DNA from: Lentinus brumalis
Lineage: Eukaryota; Basidiomycota; Agaricomycetes; Polyporales; Polyporaceae
Direction: 5' to 3'
Assembly (NCBI GenBank): GCA_001792895.1
Contig: MARA01000002.1
Span: 2,914,001-2,978,000 of the forward strand
Length of the DNA: 64,000 nucleotides
Shown: in pieces, positions 23,843 through 34,781 of the stretch
Layout: every line of letters begins with the position of its first letter
How positions within the stretch are numbered: position 1 is the stretch's first letter
Program-made: the position numbers and the translations under genes
The notes under the pieces: model-generated
What the model was told of the DNA's origin: nothing
The model's database searches: none
The model's input: only the letters and a program-made list of their open reading frames with translations

Positions 23843-26089
23843 CTATGCCACGACGTCCGCAGAACTGAAACTGCTGCGTCGCCGGCGCACGCTTCGAAGA
23901 CCAGGACGCTCCGATTTGGAGGCGGGCGTGACCCCGGAGGAGGCATTGTTCGCGACCCAGGTACCAGACGCCGCTAGGGCGGACTTCGCGATGGCTGCAG
24001 CGGCTGCAGGCGCCTCCTGAACGGATCCAGTAGAATTGTGGTGGGCGCGTCTGCTTCCGACGAGGGTTGGAAGTCGCGATGGTGTCGGGGATCCGGGCTG
24101 TCGAGGCCGCAGAGGACGAGATGTAGTGGCTGTCGGGGCTGATGGGAGAGGGATGGCTCTGGAACCAGTCGCCGTGCCGCGAGCAGAGGTCTCCTTCGTA
24201 AGACGAGGGATCTTGTTCGGCAATTGGCCGTTCGCCTTGGTGACCTTGCTGGCGCCCAGCACGTTGCTGACCTTCTGGGCGGCGACGGTGGCTGCTGACC
24301 TCGTAACACGGGTGGGCCGCTGTTCGGAGGCAGGAGCTCTTTGAGAGGCTGACCGCGCGGAGGCTGGTTTGACCTTATTCCGCCGTGCGGGGGCGGGAAC
24401 AGCACCCAGCGCAGGTAGCACATCGTCCTCCTCCGCATCTGAGTCGGAGGCAACTCTCTTCGCTGCTGGAGTCTTCCGGGGCTGGCCTGGCGGCGCAATT
24501 GCATACGCCTTCGCAGCAGCAGCAGCGACATGTTTACTCGGCGTAACGGGAGGCACAGCCACAGAACCAGTCGACGTCGTTACAACCGTCGTCGTCGTCG
24601 TCTCCGTGAAAACGTCCATTTCGTCCTCGATCTCTGCAGGAGGAGTGACAGGAGCAACAAGTTTGGTGGCCGTCAAGACAGACGCCTTCTGAAGCTTGCG
24701 CATCTCGTCTACTGCCGCCCACTTCGTCCACTCCAGTTGCTTGAGGTACATGTACTGTTGTTGCGGTCCAACAACGCTACCAGGACGAATGATGCGCATG
24801 AAAGCGATAGCTTCGGATGCCGTGAAGCCGTATTTCCAGACGAGGTACGCCCCGACCAGAGTGCCCGTTCTACCCAAGCCCGCTTTACACTGCGCGAGAA
24901 GTACGTTAGTCGTCGGCACAGCTCGTATCGTGTGCACTCACATGTACTGCCACTACGCCGCCGCGTTCAATCACATCATCCGCCATGTCAATGAACTGCC
25001 GTACAATCTCGTCCGTGGGATTCGTGCCGTCGTCAAAGTATAACTCCGTATGCTCGATACCACGATCACGGAAGAGCTGAGCATCGTAGAGGGGGTTGTT
25101 GAGTCGTACGACGAGCTTGACACCCTGCCTCTCGAAATAATCCAAGCAGCTCTGGAACGGTGTTGGAAGCTTCCGTTGCAATGCTACCACCTTCGTAGGT
25201 GAATTGGGGGGTAGGACTGCCTGATTCTCCTGCTCTCTCTTGTCCTTCTCTCGCTTGAGCCATGCTGGATCGACGGGGGAGGCGAACGCAATGAAGTTCG
25301 GCGTGAGCCAGTTCCAGTCCCCATTCTCGACTTTCTCATAGAACTCGTAGTCGACGATATCGAACTCGTTCATGTCGCACAGACCATTCTGCATGGCCTT
25401 GTAAATGCCCCAGAGACAGTCTTGGATATTGAGATTGAAGTCTGAGCGCCCCTGCCAGCGTCTCGAAAGGGCATGAACTCGACTTCTGCAATGGGATGGA
25501 AAGCCTCCCATGGCGGTCTTTGTTGAACAATCATCTGCAGCACATCAACGAGGGCCGCTGGAGACCCACAAAGCGAGTTACTCACCACATACAACGCCAT
25601 CAAGAGGGCGGCATTTGCCTTCTTGCGAGGATCGCTCGAGGAGTAGAGCACTATACGATGGGAGATGATCGCTGGGTCCTGAACGGAGATGGTGTCGTGT
25701 GAGGGTAGGGTTCCGACGCGCCACGGCAAACATACCTGAAGTATCTCGTGAATCAAGATGCAAGCCTTGTACACCATCGCCAGATTCAAGGGGCCCCAGT
25801 CCTGGAAGAACGATAGATACAGCAGCTGGTCGTCGATCGTGAAGTACCAATATCGCTCGTCGTCTTCGGGCGTGGTTGAGGACGATCCCCTGGGCACTCC
25901 ACGTACATCCGGCACATTGACGGGGTCCTGCGCAAGCTCATTGAGCACCTCCGGTCTTGGAGCTGGATGGGGGAAGGAAGTGAAGTATAACCTGTGGCAA
26001 TAAGCACATCGGTCAGTAACCAGCTCACTCGTCGCGACACCTGGGAGCGGGCAGAACTGACCTTCCCCCAAAATGACAGAGTGGCTCAC
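23843..26089 (-). CDS. CDC14: Cdc14 dual-specificity phosphatase
   Basis: This Ser/Thr/Tyr phosphatase reverses cyclin-dependent kinase phosphorylation at mitotic exit and cytokinesis. The N-terminal half shows the Cdc14 fold: RLYFTSFPHP, YWYFTIDDQLLYLSFFQDWG, LNLAMVYKACILIHEIL and the segment ending YEFYEKVENGDWNWLTPNFI. The catalytic half has VVRLNNPLYDAQLFRDRGIE, HTELYFDDGTNP and the P-loop, whose VH and CKAGLGRTG are separated by an intron. After MRIIRPGSVVGPQQQYMYLK comes a long basic, Ser/Pro/Ala-rich disordered tail of about 280 residues, where localisation signals and CDK sites are expected. The start at 26089 (MSHSVILGEGQF) is the least certain part; a Cys-rich CAYCH segment before RLYF may be intron read-through. 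It is divergent from the truncated MBP1 copy. Confidence 0.92.
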
Positions 26090-26557
26090 AAGGCAACGGC
26101 ATCGGCAATGGTGGATGGTTACGCAGGGCGAGCGGGGGGTTCGGGGCGTGTTGGGAAGGGGAGGAGGCAGGGGAGTCGCGCGACTGCCAGACGAACTGAA
26201 CTCGCTCAGTCGGTCTGCACGGGGTCACGTGACCGACACGCGGTTTCCACCCCTCATGCGCGCGTTTCACCTTTCCGTTAGCCGCTAACGAACCACGGGT
26301 GGTTAAAACAGTGTGGAGGCATGAATTGCAAGCGTCTTTTCTGCATGAAGACACAGACATTTGACCAGCAGTTGCGCTGCGTCCAGCCACATGGCCCCAG
26401 TCTCAGTCTCCACCGTCACGTGCACGACCGTGGGCGCTACATGTGGAGAGGCCCAAGTTCAGCGGAAGGAGAGCATCACAGAGACATACGTGTTCGTCCT
26501 TCATGAAGGCAAAGAAAACAGCAGAGCTGCACATGTTTGTGGATGTTCATGGCCATG

Positions 26558-28649
26558 AAGCAAACTCTGGCAGATGTGACGCGTGCTCGTGAGTCGTGAG
26601 AGCAGGGACGAGCGCCAACGCGTGAGCAGGTGGGCGCGTCAGCCGGGACGCGGAGATCGCTCTCATCCTCCTCCTCCACCTCGACGTCTGCTCAGCCAGA
26701 ACCTATACAAACGGCGAAGGTAACTTGAGCATTGCTGGGCAAGCTGCGGTAACGATGCCGGACAATCAGATCTTCAAGGCAAGTCCTCGCTCGTTTCAGG
26801 CGTCCCTCTGCTTACCGTCGTAACGCCCCATCTCACGCAGGCCACGTACAGTGGTATACCCGTCTACGAGATGTACGTGTCCTGACGCGCTCGACGCGCT
26901 CCCCGAAGCTGACGGACGACAGGATGTGTAAAGGCGTCGCTGTGATGCGGCGGCGATCCGACTCGTGGCTGAACGCGACCCAGATCCTCAAGGTCGCCGG
27001 ATTCGACAAGCCGCAGCGGACGCGCATCCTCGAGCGGGAGGTGCAGAAGGGAGAGCACGAGAAAGTGCAGGGTGGTTATGGCAAGTACCAAGGTGAGCAC
27101 TGCCGTTCTTTGATGGGCCACTGGAGTAACGTCGCCAAGGTACATGGATTCCTCTCGAAAGGGGGCTTGCCCTCTGCAGACAATACGGATGCGAGGTCTC
27201 GCTGCGCCCGATCGTTGACTTCCACCCCGACAACACCAGCCCTCCGCTTGCACCCAAGCACCTGATCTCCGCTCAGTCTTCCAAGGCGAGCATACGTCGT
27301 GGCGGTGAGCTAACGGCCAACTCTGTCATCAGCACGCGGTCCTCAAAACCAAAGAAAGCAGCAGTGGACGATGCCTCCGAGGTCGAGACCCTGTCCGTGC
27401 GCGGGTCTGAAGACGGCACAATGACTCCCTCCCCCTCCGAAGCATCGTCCAGCTCACGGACACCTTCACCGATTCGGAGCAGCCCTGGCCCGTCCGCGTC
27501 TGTATCAAACGCAATGGACGAGGACGCACGATCACCGTCTCCCATGCCAAGTCGCAAGCGGAAGCACAAGCAGGTTGACGAGGAAGAGGAGTCGGGGGAC
27601 GAGGGGTACGGCGCAAACGGCGCAGACCTGGCGGCGCACGGCGACCAGATTCTGGAGTACTTCATCTCCGACTCGAACCAGATACCCGAGATACTCATCA
27701 ACCCCCTCCCGACTTCGATCCGAACATGGCGATCGACGACGATGGACACACAGCGTTGCACTGGGCTAGCGCCATGGGGCGCATTCGCATAGTCAAGCTG
27801 CTGCTCACCGCCGGCGCAGACATCTACAAGGTGAACAAGGCCGGCCAGACGGCCTTGATGCGGAGCGTCATGTTCGCAAACAACTACGACGTGCGCAAGT
27901 TCCCCGAGCTCTACGAGCTCCTTCATCGCTCGACTCTCAACATCGACAACAGCAATAGAACCGTGTTCCACCACATCGTCGATGTCGCCATGTCGAAGGG
28001 CAAGACGCACGCCGCACGGTACTATATGGAGACGGTCCTGCAGCGACTCGCCGACTACCCTCGAGAGCTCGCAGACATCATCAATTTCCAGGATGAAGAC
28101 GGGGAGACTGCGCTGACGATGGCCGCTCGGTGTCGGAGCAAGCGCCTGGTCAAGTTATTACTGGACCATGGAGCAGACCCCAAGATCGCGAACCGTGACG
28201 GGAAGACGACGGAGGACTACATCCTCGAGGACGAACGCTTCCGCTCTTCCCCGGTCCTCGCTCCTCGCCAACTATCGCTTCGCAATCCCGACAGCGCGAC
28301 TACGAACGGAAACGCAACCTACGCACTGCTTACACAGGGCGAGCGTCCGTCGTTGCACTACTCTGTGACAGGTCAGAAAGCAGCCACGCGATGTGTCGGA
28401 GACATCACCATGATGCTCGACAGTCTCGCAGCAGCGTTCGACCAGGAGCTGAAGGAGAAGGACCGCGACCTGACTCAAGCGAATGCGCTTTTGAACAATA
28501 TCCAGTCCGAAATTCTCGAATCGCAGCGAACGGTGACCCATCTGAAGGCGCAGGCGCAGGGGCTCCCAGCTACACAGCAGACCGTGGCGCAGCTGGAGGA
28601 CGAGCTCCGGGCCAAGATGGGGAAGCGCTTCCGGCTGGGCTGGGAGAAG
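26558..28649 (+). repeat. Duplicated segment, copy A (5' MBP1)
   Basis: This segment is nearly identical to 36450-38533, in the same orientation. It starts in the promoter just before the MCB boxes and stops abruptly inside the coding region after GWEK. The few differences include small indels in the promoter, substitutions in introns, mostly synonymous codon changes, and one missing C at 27702-27706. Roughly the last 600 bases look identical in the two copies. Confidence 0.95.
26579..26623. promoter_or_regulatory. Two MCB boxes upstream of truncated MBP1 copy
   Basis: The sequence ACGCGT occurs at 26579-26584 and again at 26618-26623, in the 665-base divergent region between CDC14 and the first MBP1 copy. 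ACGCGT is the binding site of the MBF complex, whose DNA-binding subunit is the gene downstream. Autoregulation is inferred. CDC14 on the other side could also be under the same control. Confidence 0.5.
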
Positions 28650-28913
28650 GAGACGACGGCCGCTCGCGGCGCAGCGTGTGTAGCAGCCGGAATATATCTG
28701 TTCGCGCGATCCGCGGTGGATCTCGGGTGTGCGATCGTCGACGAGGACCCGCCGATAAAAACGTTGGAAAGGGCGGTCTGGGGGGCATATAGAAACGTAG
28801 GAGCTTTCGCCGAGATGGTGTGCCCTGTGAGTGGGACTCTGTGCGAGACGGGCTTCTGCGCGCGCGGATTCGGGGAGAGAGCTGCATTCGGCGTGCTAGT
28901 ACATGCCCACTGA
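26755..28913 (+). pseudogene. Truncated, frameshifted copy of the MBP1-type factor
   Basis: The first copy of the APSES factor runs from MPDNQIFK through the KilA-N DNA-binding domain ([20 protein letters not shown], then [20 protein letters not shown]), a nuclear-signal-bearing linker and ankyrin repeats ([20 protein letters not shown]). Relative to the copy at 36643 it has five instead of six Cs at 27702-27706, which breaks the frame just before the ankyrin repeats. Homology ends at 28649; the frame then continues 88 codons into unrelated sequence, to a stop at 28911-28913. About 150 codons of the normal C-terminus are missing. If the missing C is an assembly error, the product would be a DNA-binding, ankyrin-containing protein without the C-terminal heterodimerisation region, possibly a competitor of the full protein. 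Otherwise it is a pseudogene. Confidence 0.85.
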
Positions 28914-31900
28914 GTACAGAATACATGAATTTTCCCCAGTGCTTCCGCCCGCAACCCGCTCGAAAAACGCTCTCTCCAGCACGGGCGCCTATTCCTCGGA
29001 CAGACGCGATCTCGTGTCTCGTCGCGTCCGAGCGCGTCTTGCCTCCGCCACCACCCCGCCCGAAGACCGTCGCACTTCGCTCCACGCTGGAAGGCGGCAG
29101 CAGCTGAGCTCGCACTCCCAGGTAAGCCAACTGCAAGCATCCGCCGCGGGACGCGCTCTCCGCACCTGGGCAGCCTTCGAGACCACCGAGATGTAAGTAC
29201 TCGACTGACATGTTCAGGACGAGAACGCGCGTACACGGTCGATAGGACTCCGCACGCCACGCTTCGTGAACTGTACTAGCCGGTGAGTCGCCGCGCAGCC
29301 TGAATGCGATTTCCAATGGCAGGATGTGCGCAAGTCTGCATTGTGCATGCGCAGTCGGCTAACAGGCTGGCGTCCTGCTCAAGTGCGGGACCGTGACGGG
29401 GGAGGTAGGCTGTGCAACAGTAAGTACGGCCCCGGAAGGGTACGGCATACAATTACGCACATTGGAGTCTTTCTCGCGTCGAGCGTCGTGCACGGTGAGT
29501 CGCCGCCGCAGCCCGCATCTACGCACACGTAAGTAGCCGTAACACATCCTGAAAGCAGCTGAAACATGCCGTTCTAGCGGACAGGCGCACCGCTGTGCAT
29601 GCGTCTGTCCTGCTCGAGTCCGGGACTGGCGGAACTCTGCTTCAGGTAGGTCGTATCGGCAAGTACGATCCTTCCGGCGTGATCAGCAAGCAGGTGCGTA
29701 CCTTGCAGCTTCTTGTCTCCCGGCCGCGCCCACACATCGGTCACCGGTGAGTACATCTGTTGAAACGTCAGTCAAAGCATAGTAGGTACCCGGACAGACT
29801 GAGCACACTCACAGGTAAGTCATTCTCGCGTGGAGAGCCCGACCGTGCAGAAATCACAAAGTACGTCTGCAGCGCGAGCTAATGCTGCTCATGCCTCTGA
29901 CAGCAGTGCGAGCTCGTGGCGCTGCAATACTGAGAACGGTGTCGCGAGCAGCGGGAAGGTACGCATCGCCTTGAAGTCCGAGATACTGTCCCATACGGCG
30001 CGACAGGAGGACAGCGTCGCCAGGCGTATCCGTGCTCGCGCCAGACACTTGAGCAGCTCGTGTGCGCTACGCGCGGGAGGCAATGTGTTGCATGGGGCCG
30101 GCATGCATGAAGACAGGTCGTATGGTGCAGAGCTCACCTTCGCACTCTCCTCGCGGGATACATGTCACAGATATTAGGGAGGATGGAGCATGGCGAGAAC
30201 GGGGATGCTAGTCGAGGCTGGCATGTCGCAGGCAGCTCCAGTGGCCAGCGGGATACAGCCAGAGGACGTCGTCGCACTGGAGAGGGCTCGACAGTAGGTC
30301 ATGGTGCCAGCGATGGGGATGGGAACTCGAGACTCGGAGGCGGTATCACGCCGCACCGAGGTGTATCTTTGGGCAGGATTGACTGTGATGGCCGTACGGC
30401 CGGCGGGTGGCATAGATGGCGGCTCCAATCTGTACGGGTGCGGCGGCCGGACGGGTAGAGTAGATAGATGCTCCAGATTGTTATATCAGCGGGATAATAG
30501 ACGAGGTCCGACCGCAATTTGTTGAAGTGTGTCTGCATCGACACGGTCATTATGCCCGTGGGACCTGGGTCTTCTCGAACTGCAATTAGCCCTGCAATCT
30601 CCGCCGCGTCCAGCTTGCCTGAGTACCGCCTTCGCTTCGTGTGCCGTCGGATGGTTAAGCACCTGAGCATAACCCCGGGGATCCCTCTGGGGTCCTCAAC
30701 TCTTCAGCTTTCTGGTGCACAGTAAGACAGTAAGGCTGTAGCTCTGCATGCGTAGTTGCGCCCTCTATGGGTACGGGGAAACAGTGGAGGGCATCTCCAA
30801 GGAAGTCGCGCCGCTTTGATCGGGTCTTGGCAATGGGAACATTGGACGGCTCTCTTCGTGCTGGGGATGCTAAGCGCAGCCGGGACCCTAGGCTGCCAGC
30901 ATCATGACCTCATTCTGTCAAATGTACAACACCTCACCATGCTCACAAAATGTGCTATGTCCAGGATCCCCTGCCGCCGAGCAGTCATAGTGTCAAAAGC
31001 AGGCCGTGAGCCTGCACAGAGTGCATGCTAAAATGAAGGTGCTGTTCCAGAAGTTGAGTGCAATAGATGAGCCAGTGGGATAAGAGAGACACCGAATTGC
31101 AGGCGGACCATGGCAGCATTCACCAAGTTGCAGCGGCTTTACTCACATTCAATCCATACATTGCCAAGTTTAGCTCCGGCCGCAAGCCAAGAATATGTGC
31201 CAGCTAGCTCGGAGTGTGTCAGGCTTAGAGACAAAGCCAGAACGTGAGAGCGAACTTCGGAAACAAGTCCGAATCGGGCGGCGCTGCTCAGCGCTTCACC
31301 ACTACGCCTTGCACAGATCTGGATCTGAGCGGGCCGTCTGCTACCTCTCACCTTCATACAGGGCGTAGAATCGTAACGGACGTGTCAGACGCATTACAGT
31401 GTGTACTGGGGTAGTGCTCTGGTGATATGAGACCTAGAAACCCGCGAGTCTTTGGGATGTCCAGTCTGTTTCTCCGTTTTTCTGTGCAACTCACTCATTT
31501 CTCGCTACTAGATCGTGATATAAACATGTTCGTACCATATGCAGTTATGCCGAGGACATAAAGGGCACCATCTAATAGTAAGGACTGATACATGTCTTGT
31601 GTGATGCTCATTTTCTGACGGGACACACGAATCAGCTGCAGTTCTCCGCCCGACTGCATCCGCCTGCTCAGCATCCCCCAACATCTTCGTAATTCCAAGC
31701 TTCCCCAGTTGATGCAATATGGAGCGCTTACTTAGGCGAGCAGCGCCCCCAACTTTGCGAGCATCGGAACACACGCTAATGCTTGAACTCTGTATCATCC
31801 GCTCCCCAGATCCACCAACTTCTCACCTCCCTGCATCCGAGCTTGCGCTGTCACGACCTGGTTGGTCCGCCACCACGAATCATCCCACACTCAGACACCC

Positions 31901-32530
31901 GATCTCCGCAAGCCATTGTCATGCGCATTAGGAGTTTCTCGGTATGTCGGAGCCCGGAGAGACCCTTTGCGGGTATATATACTCTGCTCCTTCGTCCTCT
32001 CCGACACTCATCCCTCCCATCTCCCCAGTGCCTCCGCCCACTTCCCGCAACCTGAATCCTCTCTTCCCCAATTATGCGCACGCATCTGTGCTACTATGCT
32101 CGCTCAGCATTATGCTGTGTCCTTGCTGCTCCGCTTTCCTACTGGCATCTGTGCCCACTGCCGCACCTCACTCCTCCTAGTCTGTACCACTCCGCCATTC
32201 GCAGGATCGCAACGCTTAGAATCCGAGTTGTGCGTAGCTCTTGCTCACCCATGCGCGTGTTCCTTAACTAATGTACTAACATTGTGACACTCTTTTAGAC
32301 TTTAGTCCACTTTGATGACCGACAAGTTCAGGTTCTCGCGGTATGCTAGCCCGTTTTACTGCCCTATCCTACACACGAGCACAGCTGACAGGTACAGACT
32401 TGGTTCAATTGCAGATGTGGTGCTGTCCAGTAAATCCTCGGCCGTACATGCTCGCGAGGTTCATATGTGGTGAGCATGATTGTTTTCGGGCAGCGATTCA
32501 CCGCCAACTACTTACTTCGCAACTTTCCAG

Positions 32531-33734
32531 GCACCCGACCATTGCACCCAGCCTTCTCCCCACCTAACCGTCGTCCTTCAGCACAACCTGACTCCCGCGA
32601 TCTCCGCACGAAGCGGGAGAAATCGGCCTGCAGGTGACGACCTGTTCAACCACATCCAGAACTGCCGCTCCGACACCGAGCTGGTCTTCCGGTTGGCCAT
32701 GGACGTACTCAGGTATATCAGTTTCGTCGCTTCCTTATACTGGACCGGGAGGATTGACCGTCGGTTCACAGATTCTTCGATTGTTGCGGCATGTACCTCA
32801 ACAGTACGACCTGCTGGGAGCAGGCTGGACTCTGTTCCGACGTAACCCTGGTCGTCACTGGCTGTCGCATCGGAGATCCGGTACATACAGATGGTGAGTC
32901 GTATCGCCACGGAGGTCCGATCGAAATCTTGACCCAGCCGCGCAGGTATTGCTGTCCGAGTAAGTACTCCGATTGGAGTCGCCAGCACAAGCTCGACTTG
33001 ACCGAGAGCCCTGGGTCCGTACACAGACCAGCAAGATAGATAGCCGCAGGCTGTTATAGAAGGTACGTCAGATATTTGAGGCACAAAGCAGGACACATAC
33101 TGACCTGTGTCTCAGATGGTTACCGGCGGACAGTGGGACAAGTCGCCGGCCTCCGTGGCCAGGGTACGATCACCTGGTCCTCGATAGACCGTCATCGTCG
33201 TTGCCGTGGTTCGACTGTACTGCAGTCAGGTACGTAAGGATACTAGGCTCCCTCGAGTTTCCGGCGGCGGTATGCTGAGTCGACTTGTCTGCGTAGGTCG
33301 TGCTGAAGAACGCGGCTATAAGTCACTCAAGAAACAAGGTAGTACATACGGATATACATACCCTGTAAGTCAGGCTGCCTCTGCATGTCTGACGATTGCT
33401 ATCTGATGCTTGTCCTTGCGTAGCGAACGCGTACAAGGCGTGCCGCGGCGAAGATGCCTCTCATCGGTTGCTGGGGTCTTGCAGAAACATGACCTTGACC
33501 CGAGGCGGTGAGTCATCGTAGCGTCTGTGTGTTGGGATGCCGGACTGATGTCCATCTGCCTCAAGTACCAACAAGACAGATCTCAGCCCGAGTATGCCGC
33601 CTTCGGGCCGCCGGGAACGTAAGAAGAACGGCCTGCAGAGGAGGAGGTATGTCAGATTGGCAAATCATTGGCTCGAAGTTCACCGTTCACTGACCTACGC
33701 TCGCGCAGCAGGTCCGAGCTGCCGTCTCCTTTAG
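32531..33734 (+). CDS. Possible unrecognised multi-exon Cys-rich gene
   Basis: This is a tentative model. A run of GT-AG introns of about 50-130 bases joins phase-compatible exons. They encode, among others, DDLFNHIQNCRSDTELVFRL, FFDCCGMYLNSTTCWEQAGL, CSDVTLVVTGCRIGDPVHTD, RAEERGYKSLKKQ and ANAYKACRGEDASHRLLGSC, with a stop at 33732-33734. One exon would be only 13 bases, which weakens the model. No start codon is fixed. A TATA-like element near 31970-31980 and a pyrimidine-rich stretch lie 0.5 kb upstream, as in many fungal promoters. No family is recognised. The alternative is chance splice sites in non-coding DNA. Confidence 0.22.
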
Positions 33735-34610
33735 CGACGGTCGTGCTTCGTGTAGGTAGACGATCGGACCGGCGAATCCCAGCGCGGTACAACACCGGTG
33801 TGGCCATGTCAACTTCTCCGGGCTTGAAGGCAGGTTGACATCGCTCGTACTTGATGTCCGTGGTCCTAGTCTGAGTGCAGATTTCTCCGGGCAGAAGTCG
33901 AGACGCGATTGAATACCGGCGGGAGAATGGCGCAGGTACCGCAGGCTGTCGAGCAGGTACGTACGCAGGCCTCGTGATTCGATGAGACGGGCTTCAGCGT
34001 TGACAAATCTCGTTCAGTATAGTCTCAGCCGCGGGTCTCTGGCCGTACGTGTAAGTACTTTGCGGAACTGCTGCAACAGAGACGTGTACGTCAGAATCAC
34101 TTCAGCACACGATGGGACACGGCACTCACCTCTTCGTGTTCCAGGGACTTGAGACTCGCCGCACACCGAACACTGGACGTGGAATCCGCACACGGGCAAG
34201 ACGAGCGCGATTTCAATTCGACGCAAGGCCTATGGTAGATACAAGTCGTGAGTCGCCGTCTTTGTCCCTGCGCACATACATTATCTACGAGGCCCGCGCG
34301 TTACGCGCCGCCGCCACCTCCCAATGCGCCGTCTCGTGTCCGCTATGCGAGCAGCAGCGCAGCTCACCTATCGCGTGCTGAAGCCTGATGGACGTGCTCC
34401 GTGGTCGAGCTCTCCGGCGCACGCAGCCCTGCCGGCCTGTGCTTCGAGCTCCGCGGTGTGTCGTCCTCGCGCTGCCCCCCCGAGCTCGAATCCCGGCCGA
34501 CCCAGGGCTCGCCCGCCGTTGCACACTCGCACATGGCGCTCTGAGAAACATCCCAAGTCAGCCTCGCACCACTGCGCTCTTGCCCGAGGCTGCACTCACG
34601 AGTTCGCCCG

Positions 34611-34781
34611 TCGCACCCGGGCGACCTGCTCCTCGAGCAGATTTTGCGGACGCGTCTGACGGACGCGAGAACGCAGCTACACGGTCTACACGACCATTGC
34701 GGCCCGCTGTAGGAGTTCCGCGGCGATCCGAGACGCCGTCGAGGCGGGGGAGCCGGTTCGCTGCTCGCACCCGGGCGACCT
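34611..34781. repeat. GC-rich imperfect tandem repeat
   Basis: The 17-mer TCGCACCCGGGCGACCT occurs at 34611-34627 and 34765-34781, followed in both places by degenerate similar sequence (GAG..GATTT, ACACGGTCT). A second loose pair starts near 34937 and 35263 (GCAATGAAATCGCG and GCAATGGAATCGCG, each followed by ACCGGCG). The units are about 150-330 bases apart and diverged. Confidence 0.5.

Noticed and set aside
29190..34250. Recurring GTAAG/GTGAG motifs as a CRISPR-like or regular repeat array
   Set aside because: Spacing is irregular, the repeated part is only splice-donor length, and the host is a eukaryote.
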